64,000 nucleotides of DNA from Aequorivita echinoideorum (GTDB lineage Bacteria; Bacteroidota; Bacteroidia; Flavobacteriales; Flavobacteriaceae). The stretch spans positions 1 to 64,000 of the forward strand of contig NZ_JAHCTB010000006.1 in the NCBI RefSeq assembly GCF_018476645.1, in the 5' to 3' direction. The translations under genes and the position numbers were made by a program. A model generated the notes under the pieces. It did not search any database, was not told the DNA's origin, and saw nothing but the letters and a program-made list of their open reading frames with translations. Position 1 is the stretch's first letter. Every line of letters begins with the position of its first letter. This document shows, piece after piece, positions 9,738 to 18,503 of the stretch.

Positions 9738-10803
9738 TTTTTAAAAGATAAATTGCCAATATTGCAAATACAAAATTCGGGAACCAAGTGGCTATTAATG
9801 GAGAAAAAGAACTCTGTTCCGCCATGGTTCCAAAAATCTTATCAAAGAATATAAAAACCATCCCAATGCCGATTCCTATTGCCAGATTAATTCCCATACC
9901 GCCACGTCTCTTTACTGAAGAAACCGCAACTGCAATAATAGTAAGAATATAAGCTGAAACAGGTAAACTCCAGCGTTTGTAGCGTACCACTTCATACCTA
10001 TTGATATAACTTGACCCGCGCGCCTTTTCTTTTTTAATAAAATCATTCAGTTCGAAAAAACTCAAGGTCTCGGCAATATAGTTTACCGGCGTCAAATCCT
10101 CCATATCAAATGAAAAAACGGTATCCAACTGTGCCAGGCGAGCAATTATATCTCCTTGTTCGCCAACCTTCCTTTTTGTGTAATTATATAATGTATAAGA
10201 GCTATCAGCTTCGTTATATTTAATTTGTGATGCTGCAATTTTATAAGTCATTTCATTTCCTTCAAAATGTTCCAAAGTGAAATTGCTACCGGTTTTTTCG
10301 GTTAAGTTGAAATAACTCACGTAGATATAATCATTGTCATTTATCTGAGTATAAACATTACTCTGGTCCCTATCCTGCTTGCCCTTCTTCAAATAATCAT
10401 AAGAAAATTCATTGAAGCCTTTACTAGCCTTTGGTGCCAGATACATACTGAAAATCAACGCCGCAATGCAAACGAGCGTTGCTCCAATCATATAGGGGCG
10501 CAAAAACCTGTTATAACTAACGCCGCTACTCAAGAAAGCAATAACCTCCGTATTGTTTGCCAATTTTGAAGTGAACCAAATTACTGATAGAAACAAAAAA
10601 AGCGGAAATAGAAGGTTGGCAAAATAAATGGTGAAATTGTAGAGATAGATTAAAACCTCAACCAATGGAACTTCGTTCTCCAGTATCTTATCGATTTTTT
10701 CCGCGAGATGTACCGTAATTCCTATAGGTATAAAAAGCAATAATAGCAGCGAAAATGTGCCCAAATACCTCTTTAAAATATATCTATCTAGAATGCTCAG
10801 CAT
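9724..10803 (-). CDS. LptF/LptG-family permease
   Basis: 359 residues of the YjgP/YjgQ family. Hydrophobic helices at about 12-35, 55-80 and 98-120 precede a periplasmic beta-rich domain (about 125-265), and three more helices end the protein. LptF/G permeases pull lipopolysaccharide out of the inner membrane with the LptB ATPase. It begins one base after the tgt stop and overlaps the EamA gene downstream. The sequence alone does not decide between LptF and LptG. Confidence 0.93.
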   Translation of the reverse strand: MLSILDRYILKRYLGTFSLLLLLFIPIGITVHLAEKIDKILENEVPLVEVLIYLYNFTIYFANLLFPLFLFLSVIWFTSKLANNTEVIAFLSSGVSYNRFLRPYMIGATLVCIAALIFSMYLAPKASKGFNEFSYDYLKKGKQDRDQSNVYTQINDNDYIYVSYFNLTEKTGSNFTLEHFEGNEMTYKIAASQIKYNEADSSYTLYNYTKRKVGEQGDIIARLAQLDTVFSFDMEDLTPVNYIAETLSFFELNDFIKKEKARGSSYINRYEVVRYKRWSLPVSAYILTIIAVAVSSVKRRGGMGINLAIGIGIGMVFIFFDKIFGTMAEQSSFSPLIATWFPNFVFAILAIYLLKNAKR

Positions 10804-10804
10804 T

Positions 10805-11935
10805 TTATAATCGTTGGTCCATTTGTTTTACCATTTGGTTTTTCCACGGCGTAAAATCTCCGGCTACTATATGTTTTCGCGCCTCGCGAACCAACCACAG
10901 ATAAAATCCAAGATTGTGGATGGTTGCAATCTGTCTGCCCAGCATTTCATTTACCGTAAATAGATGGCGCAAATAGGCTTTACTATATTCTGTATCTACC
11001 CACGTAATCCCCATTGGGTCAATTGCCGAGAAATCTGATTCCCATTTTTTATTTTTTATATTTATGGTTCCTTCGGCTGTGAAAAGCATACCGTTTCGGC
11101 CATTACGTGTAGGCATTACACAGTCAAACATATCAATGCCAAGCGCTATATTTTCCAAAATATTAATCGGTGTGCCTACTCCCATCAAATAACGTGGTTT
11201 TTCTTTCGGAAGTATTTCAGTAACCACTTGGGTCATTTCATACATTTCCTCGGCAGGTTCACCCACAGAAAGTCCACCAATGGCGTTACCCTTAGCATTT
11301 GCAGAAGCAATATACTCCGCAGACTGTTTTCTCAAATCCTTATAGGTACTTCCTTGGACAATAGGGAAGAAAGTTTGGTCGTAATCGTATTTTAAGGGTG
11401 TTTTTTCAAGGTGTTTTATGCATCTGTCAAGCCATCTGTGCGTCATATGCATAGATCGTTTCGCATAATTATAATCGCATGGATAGGGCGTACATTCATC
11501 AAATGCCATAATAATATCGGCCCCGATGGTACGCTGGATTTCCATCACATTTTCTGGGGTAAAGGTGTGGTAACTTCCGTCTATATGACTTTTAAATTTC
11601 ACGCCTTCCTCTTTAATTTTTCTGTTAGCAGATAAGGAATATACTTGGTAGCCACCACTATCCGTAAGAATATTTCCGGTCCAGTTCATAAACTTATGGA
11701 TTCCACCCGCTTTTTCAAGGATTGGGGTTTGCGGCCGTAAGTAAAGATGGTAAGTGTTACCCAGAATAATATCTGGATTTATCTCCTCCCGCAATTCTCT
11801 TTGATGGACACCCTTAACGGTTGCCACCGTGCCAACGGGCATAAAAATAGGGGTTTCCACGATACCGTGATCGAGCGAGATTGTGCCCGCACGCGCACTT
11901 CCTTGGGAGTCTGTAGCTTCTAATTTAAAATGCAT
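10805..11935 (-). CDS. tgt: Queuine/preQ1 tRNA-guanine transglycosylase
   Basis: 376 residues. It exchanges guanine at the wobble position of GUN-anticodon tRNAs for preQ1. Catalytic Asp is in LTDSGGYQVYSL, the second Asp in GIDMFDCVMPTRNGRNG, and the substrate pocket in MAFDECTPYP and GGLSVGEP. The C-terminal zinc-site cysteines usually seen as CxCxxC are reduced here: after NIKNKKWESDFSAIDPMG I see no such CxC cluster, a deviation worth noting. It is the first gene of tgt-lpt-eamA. Confidence 0.95.
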   Translation of the reverse strand: MHFKLEATDSQGSARAGTISLDHGIVETPIFMPVGTVATVKGVHQRELREEINPDIILGNTYHLYLRPQTPILEKAGGIHKFMNWTGNILTDSGGYQVYSLSANRKIKEEGVKFKSHIDGSYHTFTPENVMEIQRTIGADIIMAFDECTPYPCDYNYAKRSMHMTHRWLDRCIKHLEKTPLKYDYDQTFFPIVQGSTYKDLRKQSAEYIASANAKGNAIGGLSVGEPAEEMYEMTQVVTEILPKEKPRYLMGVGTPINILENIALGIDMFDCVMPTRNGRNGMLFTAEGTINIKNKKWESDFSAIDPMGITWVDTEYSKAYLRHLFTVNEMLGRQIATIHNLGFYLWLVREARKHIVAGDFTPWKNQMVKQMDQRL

Positions 11936-11958
11936 TCCAGCAATTTTTATTAAGTGCG

Positions 11959-11966
11959 CAAAGATA
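11959..11966 (-). promoter_or_regulatory. -7 box of tgt operon promoter
   Basis: Minus-strand TATCTTTG, exact TAnnTTTG match 23 bases upstream of the tgt start. I do not see a clear -33 TTG at the usual distance. Confidence 0.5.
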
Positions 11967-12059
11967 AACTTAATAATTATGAATAGTGAAGTCAGAATTC
12001 AGAATTAAAACGCATGTTAACAAAAGTCAGAAATCGTTGATAAATGAAGTATTATCTAT

Positions 12060-12090
12060 TTTGAACAGCCTGCCGAATACTTTATTTTTG
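12060..12090 (+). promoter_or_regulatory. Promoter of the transketolase pair
   Basis: TTTG (12060-12063), a 19-base spacer and TATTTTTG (12083-12090) fit the Bacteroidota promoter consensus, 22 bases before the start codon. Confidence 0.7.
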
Positions 12091-12112
12091 AAAACGAAAA
12101 CTTAAACAAACT

Positions 12113-12958
12113 ATGGCAAATTATAAAGAACTTGAAGATTTGGTAACACAGGTACGCCGGGACATTTTGCGGCAAGTGCATAAGGTAAATTCCGGTCATC
12201 CCGGAGGTTCTTTGGGCTGCGCCGAATTTTTTGTGGCACTGTACAATGAAGTGATGGACCGGAACGAAAATTTTACAATGGATGGTGTGGGCGAAGATTT
12301 ATTTTTTCTTTCAAATGGGCATATATCTCCAGTTTTTTATAGTGTTTTAGCACGTGCGGGCTATTTTCCCGTTGAGGAGTTGGCAACATTTAGACATATA
12401 AACTCAAGGTTGCAGGGGCATCCCACAACGCACGAAGGCCTTCCGGGAATTAGGGTAGCTTCCGGCTCACTTGGGCAGGGAATTTCAGTTGCAATTGGTG
12501 CCGCACAGGCAAAAAAATTGAACAAGGACAAGCATTTAATTTATGTGCTTTGTGGCGATGGCGAATTACAGGAAGGGCAAAATTGGGAAGCAATGATGTA
12601 TGCCGCTGGAAATAATGTGGACAACCTCATCCTAACCGTAGATTTAAATGGCCAGCAGATTGATGGGGCTACTAAAAATGTACTTCCGTTAGGAAATTTA
12701 AAAGCAAAATTTGAAGCCTTCGGTTGGGAAGTTTTGGATATTGAAAAAGGAAATGATTTGAAAGCTGTAGTTTCCGGCCTTGAAAAAGCAAAGGACAAAA
12801 CAGGAAATTCAAAACCCATCTGTATTCTAATGCATACCGAAATGGGCAATGGAGTAGATTTTATGATGCACACGCACGATTGGCACGGGAAGGCACCCAA
12901 CGACCAGCAATTGGAAAATGCACTTTCACAGAATCCAATTACTTTAGGAGATTACTAA
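12113..12958 (+). CDS. Transketolase, N-terminal subunit
   Basis: 281 residues matching the thiamine-diphosphate-binding N-terminal third of transketolase. The ThDP/Mg motif begins GDGELQEGQNWEAM and ends in DLNGQQIDG. HPGGSLGCAEFFVALY and HPTTHEGLPGIRVASGSLGQG are also typical. It pairs with the next gene to form one enzyme of the pentose phosphate pathway. The split arrangement, with 22 bases between the genes, is usual in this phylum and is not a broken gene. Confidence 0.96.
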   Translation: MANYKELEDLVTQVRRDILRQVHKVNSGHPGGSLGCAEFFVALYNEVMDRNENFTMDGVGEDLFFLSNGHISPVFYSVLARAGYFPVEELATFRHINSRLQGHPTTHEGLPGIRVASGSLGQGISVAIGAAQAKKLNKDKHLIYVLCGDGELQEGQNWEAMMYAAGNNVDNLILTVDLNGQQIDGATKNVLPLGNLKAKFEAFGWEVLDIEKGNDLKAVVSGLEKAKDKTGNSKPICILMHTEMGNGVDFMMHTHDWHGKAPNDQQLENALSQNPITLGDY

Positions 12959-12980
12959 AAAGAAAATTTAAAAAAAACGA

Positions 12981-13934
12981 ATGAAAAAATATACAGATAC
13001 CGGTAAAAAAGATACACGTTCAGGCTTCGGTGATGGGCTCACCGAATTGGGAAAGAAAAACCAAAATGTAGTAGCGCTCTGCGCAGATCTTACCGGCTCC
13101 TTAAAAATGGACGATTTTAAGGCAAATCATCCAGAGCGTTTTTTTCAAGTGGGAATAGCCGAAGCTAATATGATTGGTATGGCTGCAGGAATGACCATTG
13201 GAGGTAAAATTCCATTTACCGGAACTTTTGCAAATTTTTCCACGGGAAGAGTTTATGACCAAATTCGCCAAAGTGTGGCATATAGTGGTAAAAATGTAAA
13301 AATTTGTGCCTCGCACGCGGGTTTGACTTTGGGTGAGGATGGTGCAACACATCAAATTTTGGAAGATATTGGCCTTATGAAAATGCTTCCGGGAATGACC
13401 GTAATCAATACCTGCGATTACAATCAAACCAAAGCTGCCACCATAGCCATTGCGGATTATGAAGGACCTGTCTATTTGCGTTTTGGAAGACCCAAAGTAG
13501 CAAACTTCACCCCCGAGGATCAAAATTTCCAAATAGGAAAAGCGATACAATTGCAGGAAGGAACCGATGTTACCGTTGTTGCCACGGGCCATTTAGTTTG
13601 GGAAGCGTTGCAAGCAGCCGAAGCATTGCACGATAAAGGCATTTCAGCAGAGGTAATAAATATACATACTATAAAGCCGCTGGATAATGATGCTATTTTG
13701 AAAAGTGTAAAAAAGACCGGGTGCATTGTCACTGCCGAGGAGCATAATTTTTTGGGAGGTTTGGGCGAGAGCGTATCAAGATTATTAACAACCAACCATC
13801 CGGTGCCGCAAGAATTTATTGCTACCCAAGATACTTTTGGAGAATCTGGTACTCCTGAGGAATTAATGGACAAATATGGCTTGAACGCCGCGGCAATTGA
13901 AAACGCGGTAAAAAAAGTTATAGCTAGAAAATAA
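12981..13934 (+). CDS. Transketolase, C-terminal subunit
   Basis: 317 residues with the pyrimidine-binding domain (about 10-175; ADLTGSLKMDDF, FFQVGIAEANMIGMAAGMTIGG, ASHAGLTLGEDGATHQ) and the C-terminal transketolase domain (about 190-310; VVATGHLVWEALQAAEAL, VINIHTIKPLD, TAEEHNFLGGLGE). The conserved Glu of the cofactor-activating pair lies in IAEANM. It completes the transketolase encoded just upstream and shares its promoter and terminator. Confidence 0.96.
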   Translation: MKKYTDTGKKDTRSGFGDGLTELGKKNQNVVALCADLTGSLKMDDFKANHPERFFQVGIAEANMIGMAAGMTIGGKIPFTGTFANFSTGRVYDQIRQSVAYSGKNVKICASHAGLTLGEDGATHQILEDIGLMKMLPGMTVINTCDYNQTKAATIAIADYEGPVYLRFGRPKVANFTPEDQNFQIGKAIQLQEGTDVTVVATGHLVWEALQAAEALHDKGISAEVINIHTIKPLDNDAILKSVKKTGCIVTAEEHNFLGGLGESVSRLLTTNHPVPQEFIATQDTFGESGTPEELMDKYGLNAAAIENAVKKVIARK

Positions 13935-13950
13935 AAGTCATTTATCTAAT

Positions 13951-13988
13951 AAAAAAAAATCCACATTTCTAAGATGTGGATTTTTTTA
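13951..13988. terminator. Bidirectional terminator
   Basis: Stem ATCCACAT (13959-13966) with ATGTGGAT (13974-13981), an A run on the left and a T run on the right, so it can end both the transketolase operon and the convergent lipoprotein gene. Confidence 0.9.
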
Positions 13989-13989
13989 T

Positions 13990-14913
13990 TTAAATATTCG
14001 GATCTAAGTAATCTGGTATTCCATCTCCATTTGAATCTGGAAAAGTTACATTTCCACCAACGATTCTTATCTCATCCCTTGTTAATCGACCATCACCATC
14101 ATCATCTACATCAAGATAATTGGGAACTCTATTCCCCAACGGTTCAGAATCAATATCTGTATTGTCATCTAACAAGTTTTTATTTCCATTTAAATCTTCC
14201 ATAAAGGAGGGAATGCCATCTCCATCGTGATCCAATATTTCAGTCGCAAAAACTTGGAAAGTGAAAATAAGCTGTTCGTAAGCGCTAATTGAGGAACTCC
14301 CGGATTGATAATAAGCCAAGCCAGACGGAACAAAAACTGCACCTACCCCAAAGTTTTCAAAGGAAAAAGTTCCATCAGGGTTGGTGTTTACAGTTCCCGC
14401 ACCTTTGAATAATGGATATATTTCCTGAAATCCAGTAATGGTTTGACTCAAATCCAAGCGTACCGCTGTAGCCGAACTATCAAAGGTCTCAAGACCCAAG
14501 GACGTTCCGCGATAGTTTGTGGTAACCGCGTCACAAAAATTTGGGCTTTCAGACTGACCCTCAGCGGCTTTAAGGTAATACAATTTATATTCAACACTTG
14601 TGTCAATTCTATCCCTAACCACAATCGACGATACCTGCTCTATCAAAGGTGTTTTTTCAGAATTATCGCCTGCAATGCTATCAAACCTAACTTGAAAGTC
14701 AAAATCTGGATTGCTCCCCGCGTTTTGAAATTCTTCATAATTATAAAAGTGAGTCTGCAGGAAACCTTCAATTTCGGCTTGGGCGCGTATGGCTTCCTCG
14801 CCCCTATCCCTTGGTGGGGTTATTTCCACGTTATCATCATCATTGTTGCAGGAATACATGAGTGCCGCAATGGCAATCAAAAAAATATATTTATTTTTAA
14901 TTTTTATCATCAT
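13990..14913 (-). CDS. FKBP-like lipoprotein with calcium-binding C-terminal repeats
   Basis: 307 residues with a lipoprotein signal (LMYSCNND; Cys at about 22). Residues about 95-225 align by pattern with an FKBP peptidyl-prolyl isomerase: VTTNYRGTSLGLETFDSS, then ITGFQEIYPLFKGAG, FVPSGLAYYQ and LIFTFQVFA. Several active-site aromatics are changed, so catalysis is uncertain. The C-terminal 80 residues carry DxDGDGxP repeats (DHDGDGIPSF, DVDDDGDGRL, DSNGDGIPDYL), as in thrombospondin type-3/EF-like calcium sites. Probably an envelope folding or surface protein. Confidence 0.85.
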   Translation of the reverse strand: MMIKIKNKYIFLIAIAALMYSCNNDDDNVEITPPRDRGEEAIRAQAEIEGFLQTHFYNYEEFQNAGSNPDFDFQVRFDSIAGDNSEKTPLIEQVSSIVVRDRIDTSVEYKLYYLKAAEGQSESPNFCDAVTTNYRGTSLGLETFDSSATAVRLDLSQTITGFQEIYPLFKGAGTVNTNPDGTFSFENFGVGAVFVPSGLAYYQSGSSSISAYEQLIFTFQVFATEILDHDGDGIPSFMEDLNGNKNLLDDNTDIDSEPLGNRVPNYLDVDDDGDGRLTRDEIRIVGGNVTFPDSNGDGIPDYLDPNI

Positions 14914-14947
14914 AGCATTTTTGAGGGCGCAAGATACAATTTTCAGT

Positions 14948-14955
14948 TATTTTTG
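14948..14955 (+). promoter_or_regulatory. -7 box upstream of the S4-domain gene
   Basis: TATTTTTG, exact TAnnTTTG match 34 bases before the start codon. A TTTG at 14920-14923 is 24 bases upstream, slightly long spacing. Confidence 0.45.
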
Positions 14956-14989
14956 TATACCCGTTTAACGCAGAAATTAAGGCTTTTGT

Positions 14990-15379
14990 ATGAGGATTGA
15001 TAAATATTTGTGGTGCATACGCTACTTTAAAACCAGAAGTATTGCAACGCAGGCTTGTAAGAAAGGAGCGGTGCGAGTAAACGGTGATGTGGTAAAACCT
15101 GCGCGCGATGTTTATCCCGGCGATAATATTTCAGTTCGAAAAGAACAGATAAACTATCAGATTGAAGTACTTGACCTTCCGGAAAGTAGGTTGGGCGCAA
15201 AACTGGTTGATATGTATAGAAAGGATATTACGCCAAAAGAAGCCTTTGAAACAAATGAACTTTTGCAATATTCCAAAACATACTATCGAAAGAAAGGGGT
15301 TGGCAGGCCAACTAAAAAAGACCGCAGGGATATTGAGGAGTTCACGGACAAGCCAAAAGATGAGAATGATTTAGATTAA
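14990..15379 (+). CDS. hslR: S4-domain RNA-binding protein (Hsp15-like)
   Basis: 129 residues beginning with an S4 domain (MRIDKYLWCIRYFKTRSIATQACKKG then VRVNGDVVKPARDVYPGD), the pattern of Hsp15. In E. coli Hsp15 binds 50S subunits that carry stalled nascent chains. The basic C-terminal tail contains YYRKKGVGRPTKKDRRDI, typical of the bacteroidal version. The next gene begins 19 bases downstream, so the two are probably co-transcribed. Confidence 0.9.
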   Translation: MRIDKYLWCIRYFKTRSIATQACKKGAVRVNGDVVKPARDVYPGDNISVRKEQINYQIEVLDLPESRLGAKLVDMYRKDITPKEAFETNELLQYSKTYYRKKGVGRPTKKDRRDIEEFTDKPKDENDLD

Positions 15380-15398
15380 TTTAGCAAAAAACAAAACC

Positions 15399-15902
15399 AT
15401 GCAACAAACAACCACCATAATTCTTGATAAAACCCAAATTGCCCATAAAATTAAGCGCATGGCATACCAAGTCTATGAAACTAATGTTGATGAAAAAGAG
15501 GTAATCATTGCTGGTATCGTAGAGAACGGATTCAAATTGGCCAAAAAATTAAAGACGGAAATTGAAAAAATATCTCCCTTATCCGTAACATTGTGTGAAG
15601 TGCATGTTGATAAAAAAAATCCGCATAAAGAAATAACTACTTCCTTAAAAACCGAAGAATACAGAAATAAATCATTGGTACTTGTTGATGACGTACTCCA
15701 TTCTGGAACAACTTTAATCTATGGCGTAAAACATTTTCTTGATGTACCGCTTAAGCAGTTCAAAACTGCGGTTTTGGTGGATAGAAATCATAAAAAATAC
15801 CCTATTAAAGCTGACTTTAAAGGCATTTCGCTTTCCACCTCCATAAATGAAAATGTTTCGGTAATTTTTGAAAAGAACAACGACAAGGCCATCTTAGAAT
15901 AA
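15399..15902 (+). CDS. Phosphoribosyltransferase, PyrR-like
   Basis: 167 residues with the type I PRTase PRPP loop LVLVDDVLHSGTTLIYGV at about 97-114, including the paired acidic residues. The overall order (DEKEVIIAGIVENGFKLAKKL, then the loop, then VLVDRNHKKYPIKADFKG) is like PyrR-family uracil phosphoribosyltransferases. It may make UMP from uracil or act as a regulator; I see no pyr attenuator in the window. Its 3' end overlaps convergent aroK by 9 bp. Confidence 0.85.
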   Translation: MQQTTTIILDKTQIAHKIKRMAYQVYETNVDEKEVIIAGIVENGFKLAKKLKTEIEKISPLSVTLCEVHVDKKNPHKEITTSLKTEEYRNKSLVLVDDVLHSGTTLIYGVKHFLDVPLKQFKTAVLVDRNHKKYPIKADFKGISLSTSINENVSVIFEKNNDKAILE

Positions 15903-16415
15903 TTTTTCATTTACGTGCTGTACAATTTCCGGTATGGATAGATTTTCAACATCAACTATAGAATCTGCCTGGTTGTAATAAAAGGCACGTTCAAAAAGGT
16001 GCTTTCTTATGAAATCCTCCAAAATACTTTTTGACTCCAAATGTGAAATGAGCGGGCGTTGGGCCCTTTCCGCAAAAAGTCTTTCAGTGAGTTGTTTTAT
16101 TGAATTTTTCAAATAGACACTTTTAATGTCTTTCTGATCTTTAATATATTCAAGTGTGTTTCCATAACATGGCGTTCCACCACCGGTCGCCATTACGAAA
16201 GAACCATTTTCAGCAACCAATTTTTTTAGAATTTCATTTTCTTTTTTTCTGAAATAAATTTCTCCTTTATCTGAAAAAATTGAGGCAATATTTTTTCCCT
16301 CGACACTTTCAATTTCAGCATCGAGATCCAAAAATTTTAAGCTGAGCTTATCTGCCAGATTTTTTCCCACGGAAGATTTTCCGCTACCCATGTAACCAAA
16401 AAGTATTATTTTCAT
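15894..16415 (-). CDS. aroK: Shikimate kinase
   Basis: 173 residues. P-loop GYMGSGKSSVGKNLA is at residues 7-21. The shikimate-binding DLDAEIE (about 30-36), FRKKE and ATGGGTPC segments are present, and the lid contains RPLISH. It phosphorylates shikimate at O3 in aromatic amino-acid synthesis. The length is normal. It is monocistronic, facing the PyrR-like gene. Confidence 0.96.
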   Translation of the reverse strand: MKIILFGYMGSGKSSVGKNLADKLSLKFLDLDAEIESVEGKNIASIFSDKGEIYFRKKENEILKKLVAENGSFVMATGGGTPCYGNTLEYIKDQKDIKSVYLKNSIKQLTERLFAERAQRPLISHLESKSILEDFIRKHLFERAFYYNQADSIVDVENLSIPEIVQHVNEKLF

Positions 16416-16570
16416 TTTTTGAAAGTAGCAAATAAGCTGAAATTTCTATTTAAAATTCGAAAGAAATCTTGATGCAAAGGTTAAAAAGACATGTTCACTA
16501 AAAAATTATTGAACTGGAAGTACTGTAAACCAAGCAATTTGAATTTATCTTAAATTAAATCCATTTTCCT

Positions 16571-16602
16571 TTTGAAAAATAAATTTAATGATAGTATATT
16601 TG
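16571..16602 (+). promoter_or_regulatory. Promoter of tRNA-Lys
   Basis: TTTG (16571-16574), a 20-base spacer and TATATTTG (16595-16602), followed by GCACCCGC. The same boxes and spacing, and the same GCACCCGC, occur before the tRNA-Arg locus at 60441. Confidence 0.8.
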
Positions 16603-16643
16603 CACCCGCATTGCCAATAAGGCTGGCGATTATTAAAAAGGAA

Positions 16644-16716
16644 GACTTGGTAGCTCAGCTGGTAGAGCACCTCACTTTTAATGAGGTGGTCCTGGGTTCG
16701 AATCCCAGCCAGGTCA
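16644..16716 (+). tRNA. tRNA-Lys (anticodon TTT)
   Basis: 73 nt forming a full cloverleaf. The 7-bp acceptor stem is GACTTGG with CCAGGTC (one G-T pair), the D arm is CTCAGCTGGTAGAGC, the anticodon stem CCTCA/TGAGG frames CTTTTAA (TTT), and the T arm is CTGGG TTCGAAT CCCAG. CCA is not encoded. Confidence 0.98.
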
Positions 16717-16726
16717 CAAAATCTAC

Positions 16727-16760
16727 AAAACCTGTCAAAAATTTTTGACAGGTTTTTTTT
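16727..16760 (+). terminator. Terminator of tRNA-Lys
   Basis: A perfect palindrome AAAACCTGTCAAAAA followed by its complement, then eight T residues, 11 bases after the tRNA. It could also end the convergent antiporter gene. Confidence 0.92.
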
Positions 16761-16778
16761 ATGAGACAACAACTAGAC

Positions 16779-18008
16779 TTATAGATTTTCTTTCTTCAGA
16801 TTTCTCATCATAGATGTGGCCGTAAATCCATGAATTACAATAGACATTAGAACGGTAAAAGACACAATGGACCAAAGTTCATCTTGACTATCAAATTCAA
16901 ACTCACTAATACCGAAAGCCAAATAAAATATGGAGCCCATTCCGCGTATGCCAAAGAAACTTATGGCAAATTTCTGCATCAGCTTTAATTTTACTGTGCT
17001 TAAGGCTAGCAAACCTGTTGCCGGACGAATTAAAAATATGAAAACGACAACGAATAGTGCCATTTGCCAAGTAAGTGCATCCAGCACCCCAAGAGCAACC
17101 GCTCCGCCAAATACAATGAGCAAAACGCATATAAGCAATCGCTCAATTTGATCCGTAAAAGTATGCATGTCCTTGTGGTATTTATGCCCTTTCTCATAGT
17201 GTCTTAACGTGATGGCTGCTATAAATACAGCGATAAACCCGTATCCGTGAATCAATTCCGCGAAGCCATACGATATTAGTGTGACAGATATGGCCAGCAA
17301 ACTGTTTTTTGTGCTGAGCATTTCATATTTATCACCAATGTTAAAAACTAAATACCCAATGCCCCTTCCCACAAGAAATCCTATAATAATGCCGGTGATA
17401 ATGCGGTAAACCAAATCAAACCCAAACCATTCTATATAATTACCATCTTGACCGGAGGTAACCAGCCCCACGGTTATTGCAAGCCAAGTGAAGGGAAAAG
17501 CAATCCCGTCATTAATTCCCGCCTCGGCGGTAAGTGAAAATTTAGTTTCAGATTTTCCGGAATCGTTGGGCGGGCCTACTTGTACATCCGCTGCGAGAAC
17601 CGGATCTGTGGGTGCTAATACTGCGCCTAGCAATACTGCAGAAGCTATGTTTAATCCTAGAAAGTAATAACCTAAAATGGTAGAAATTGCAATACACAAT
17701 AACATTGTTATTCCAACTAATTTTAAGGGAATTTCCCATTTCTTAAAAGAAAAGGCGCGATCAATTTTTATTCCAGCACCCATCAATGAGATAATTACAA
17801 TTAATTCCGTTAAGTGAAGCGTTAGACTTTCGTTGTCTTGGGGAATTGGATTGGGTAGATTTTGAGGTACAAGTTTGTACAGAATAAAACCAGCAACTAG
17901 GTAGAAAATAGAATAAGAAATCCCCGTTTTCTGCAATATCTTCGGCATCCAAGTACTTGTGAAAGTGGCGATACCCACTATAATCAATATAAAAATGTAA
18001 CTATCCAT
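16779..18008 (-). CDS. Cation:proton antiporter (CPA1/NhaP type)
   Basis: 409 residues with about 12 hydrophobic helices, all of them membrane and no cytoplasmic C-terminal regulatory domain. The ion-binding region LGAVLAPTDPVLAADVQVG and the downstream AGINDGIAFPFTWLAI match the ND/DP-type motifs of Na+/H+ antiporters. GIRGMGSIFYLAFG near residue 355 is also characteristic. It probably exchanges Na+ or K+ for protons across the inner membrane. Confidence 0.94.
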   Translation of the reverse strand: MDSYIFILIIVGIATFTSTWMPKILQKTGISYSIFYLVAGFILYKLVPQNLPNPIPQDNESLTLHLTELIVIISLMGAGIKIDRAFSFKKWEIPLKLVGITMLLCIAISTILGYYFLGLNIASAVLLGAVLAPTDPVLAADVQVGPPNDSGKSETKFSLTAEAGINDGIAFPFTWLAITVGLVTSGQDGNYIEWFGFDLVYRIITGIIIGFLVGRGIGYLVFNIGDKYEMLSTKNSLLAISVTLISYGFAELIHGYGFIAVFIAAITLRHYEKGHKYHKDMHTFTDQIERLLICVLLIVFGGAVALGVLDALTWQMALFVVVFIFLIRPATGLLALSTVKLKLMQKFAISFFGIRGMGSIFYLAFGISEFEFDSQDELWSIVSFTVLMSIVIHGFTATSMMRNLKKENL

Positions 18009-18329
18009 TCAATAAATTTCAGATTTGAATATTCAAAAAAGACTTGCTTATAGTTTCAAAAAAGTTAGATTGATATTAAAAACAATTCGATATAAAAGTA
18101 CACCAATCGATTCAAGCATCACGAAATGTATCAGCAAAAGATTTAAATGCAACCTGCTCGTTTTCAGAATAGATTGCAAATATTTTGATTGATGCACAAT
18201 TTTTAGAAAAATTATAAAATTTTATGCACTTCGCAACATTTATATTTTTTTATATTTGCCGGGATTTATCAGTATAAAAATGTTTCGTGTTGTGTGAAAA
18301 ACCAGCATACAATCATTTTTAAATCACCT
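18009..18329. other. Intergenic gap of 321 bp
   Basis: AT-rich and without a coding frame I can support. The only recognisable element is the -7 box of tRNA-Leu at 18251-18258. Confidence 0.6.
18251..18258 (+). promoter_or_regulatory. -7 box upstream of tRNA-Leu
   Basis: TATATTTG, exact consensus, 72 bases before the tRNA. No good -33 TTTG is found at the right distance. Confidence 0.45.
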
Positions 18330-18412
18330 ACCCGGGTGCTGGAATTGGTAGACAGGCATGGTTGAGGGCCATGTGTCCTCAGGACGTATGGGTTCAAGTC
18401 CCATCCCGGGTA
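18330..18412 (+). tRNA. tRNA-Leu (anticodon GAG)
   Basis: 83 nt with a long variable arm as expected for leucine. The acceptor stem ACCCGGG pairs fully with CCCGGGT, the anticodon stem CATGG/CCATG frames TTGAGGG (GAG), and the T arm is ATGGG TTCAAGT CCCAT. CCA is not encoded. Confidence 0.97.
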
Positions 18413-18503
18413 CAACTTTCTTCACTATATTAGTTTACCCTTTTTAAAAGGTGCGTTTCATTTCTTTTCAGTAATTTAACTTCATATTCAAAATCACTAT
18501 AAT

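Noticed and set aside
13101-13592. 163-codon minus-strand frame inside the transketolase C-subunit
   Set aside because: Shadow of a conserved enzyme gene.
12113-13934. Split transketolase considered as a frameshifted gene
   Set aside because: Each half has its own start and stop, complete domain boundaries and a 22-bp spacer, as in many Bacteroidota.
16545-16772. A 75-codon minus-strand frame over tRNA-Lys
   Set aside because: It is antisense to the tRNA, its promoter and its terminator.
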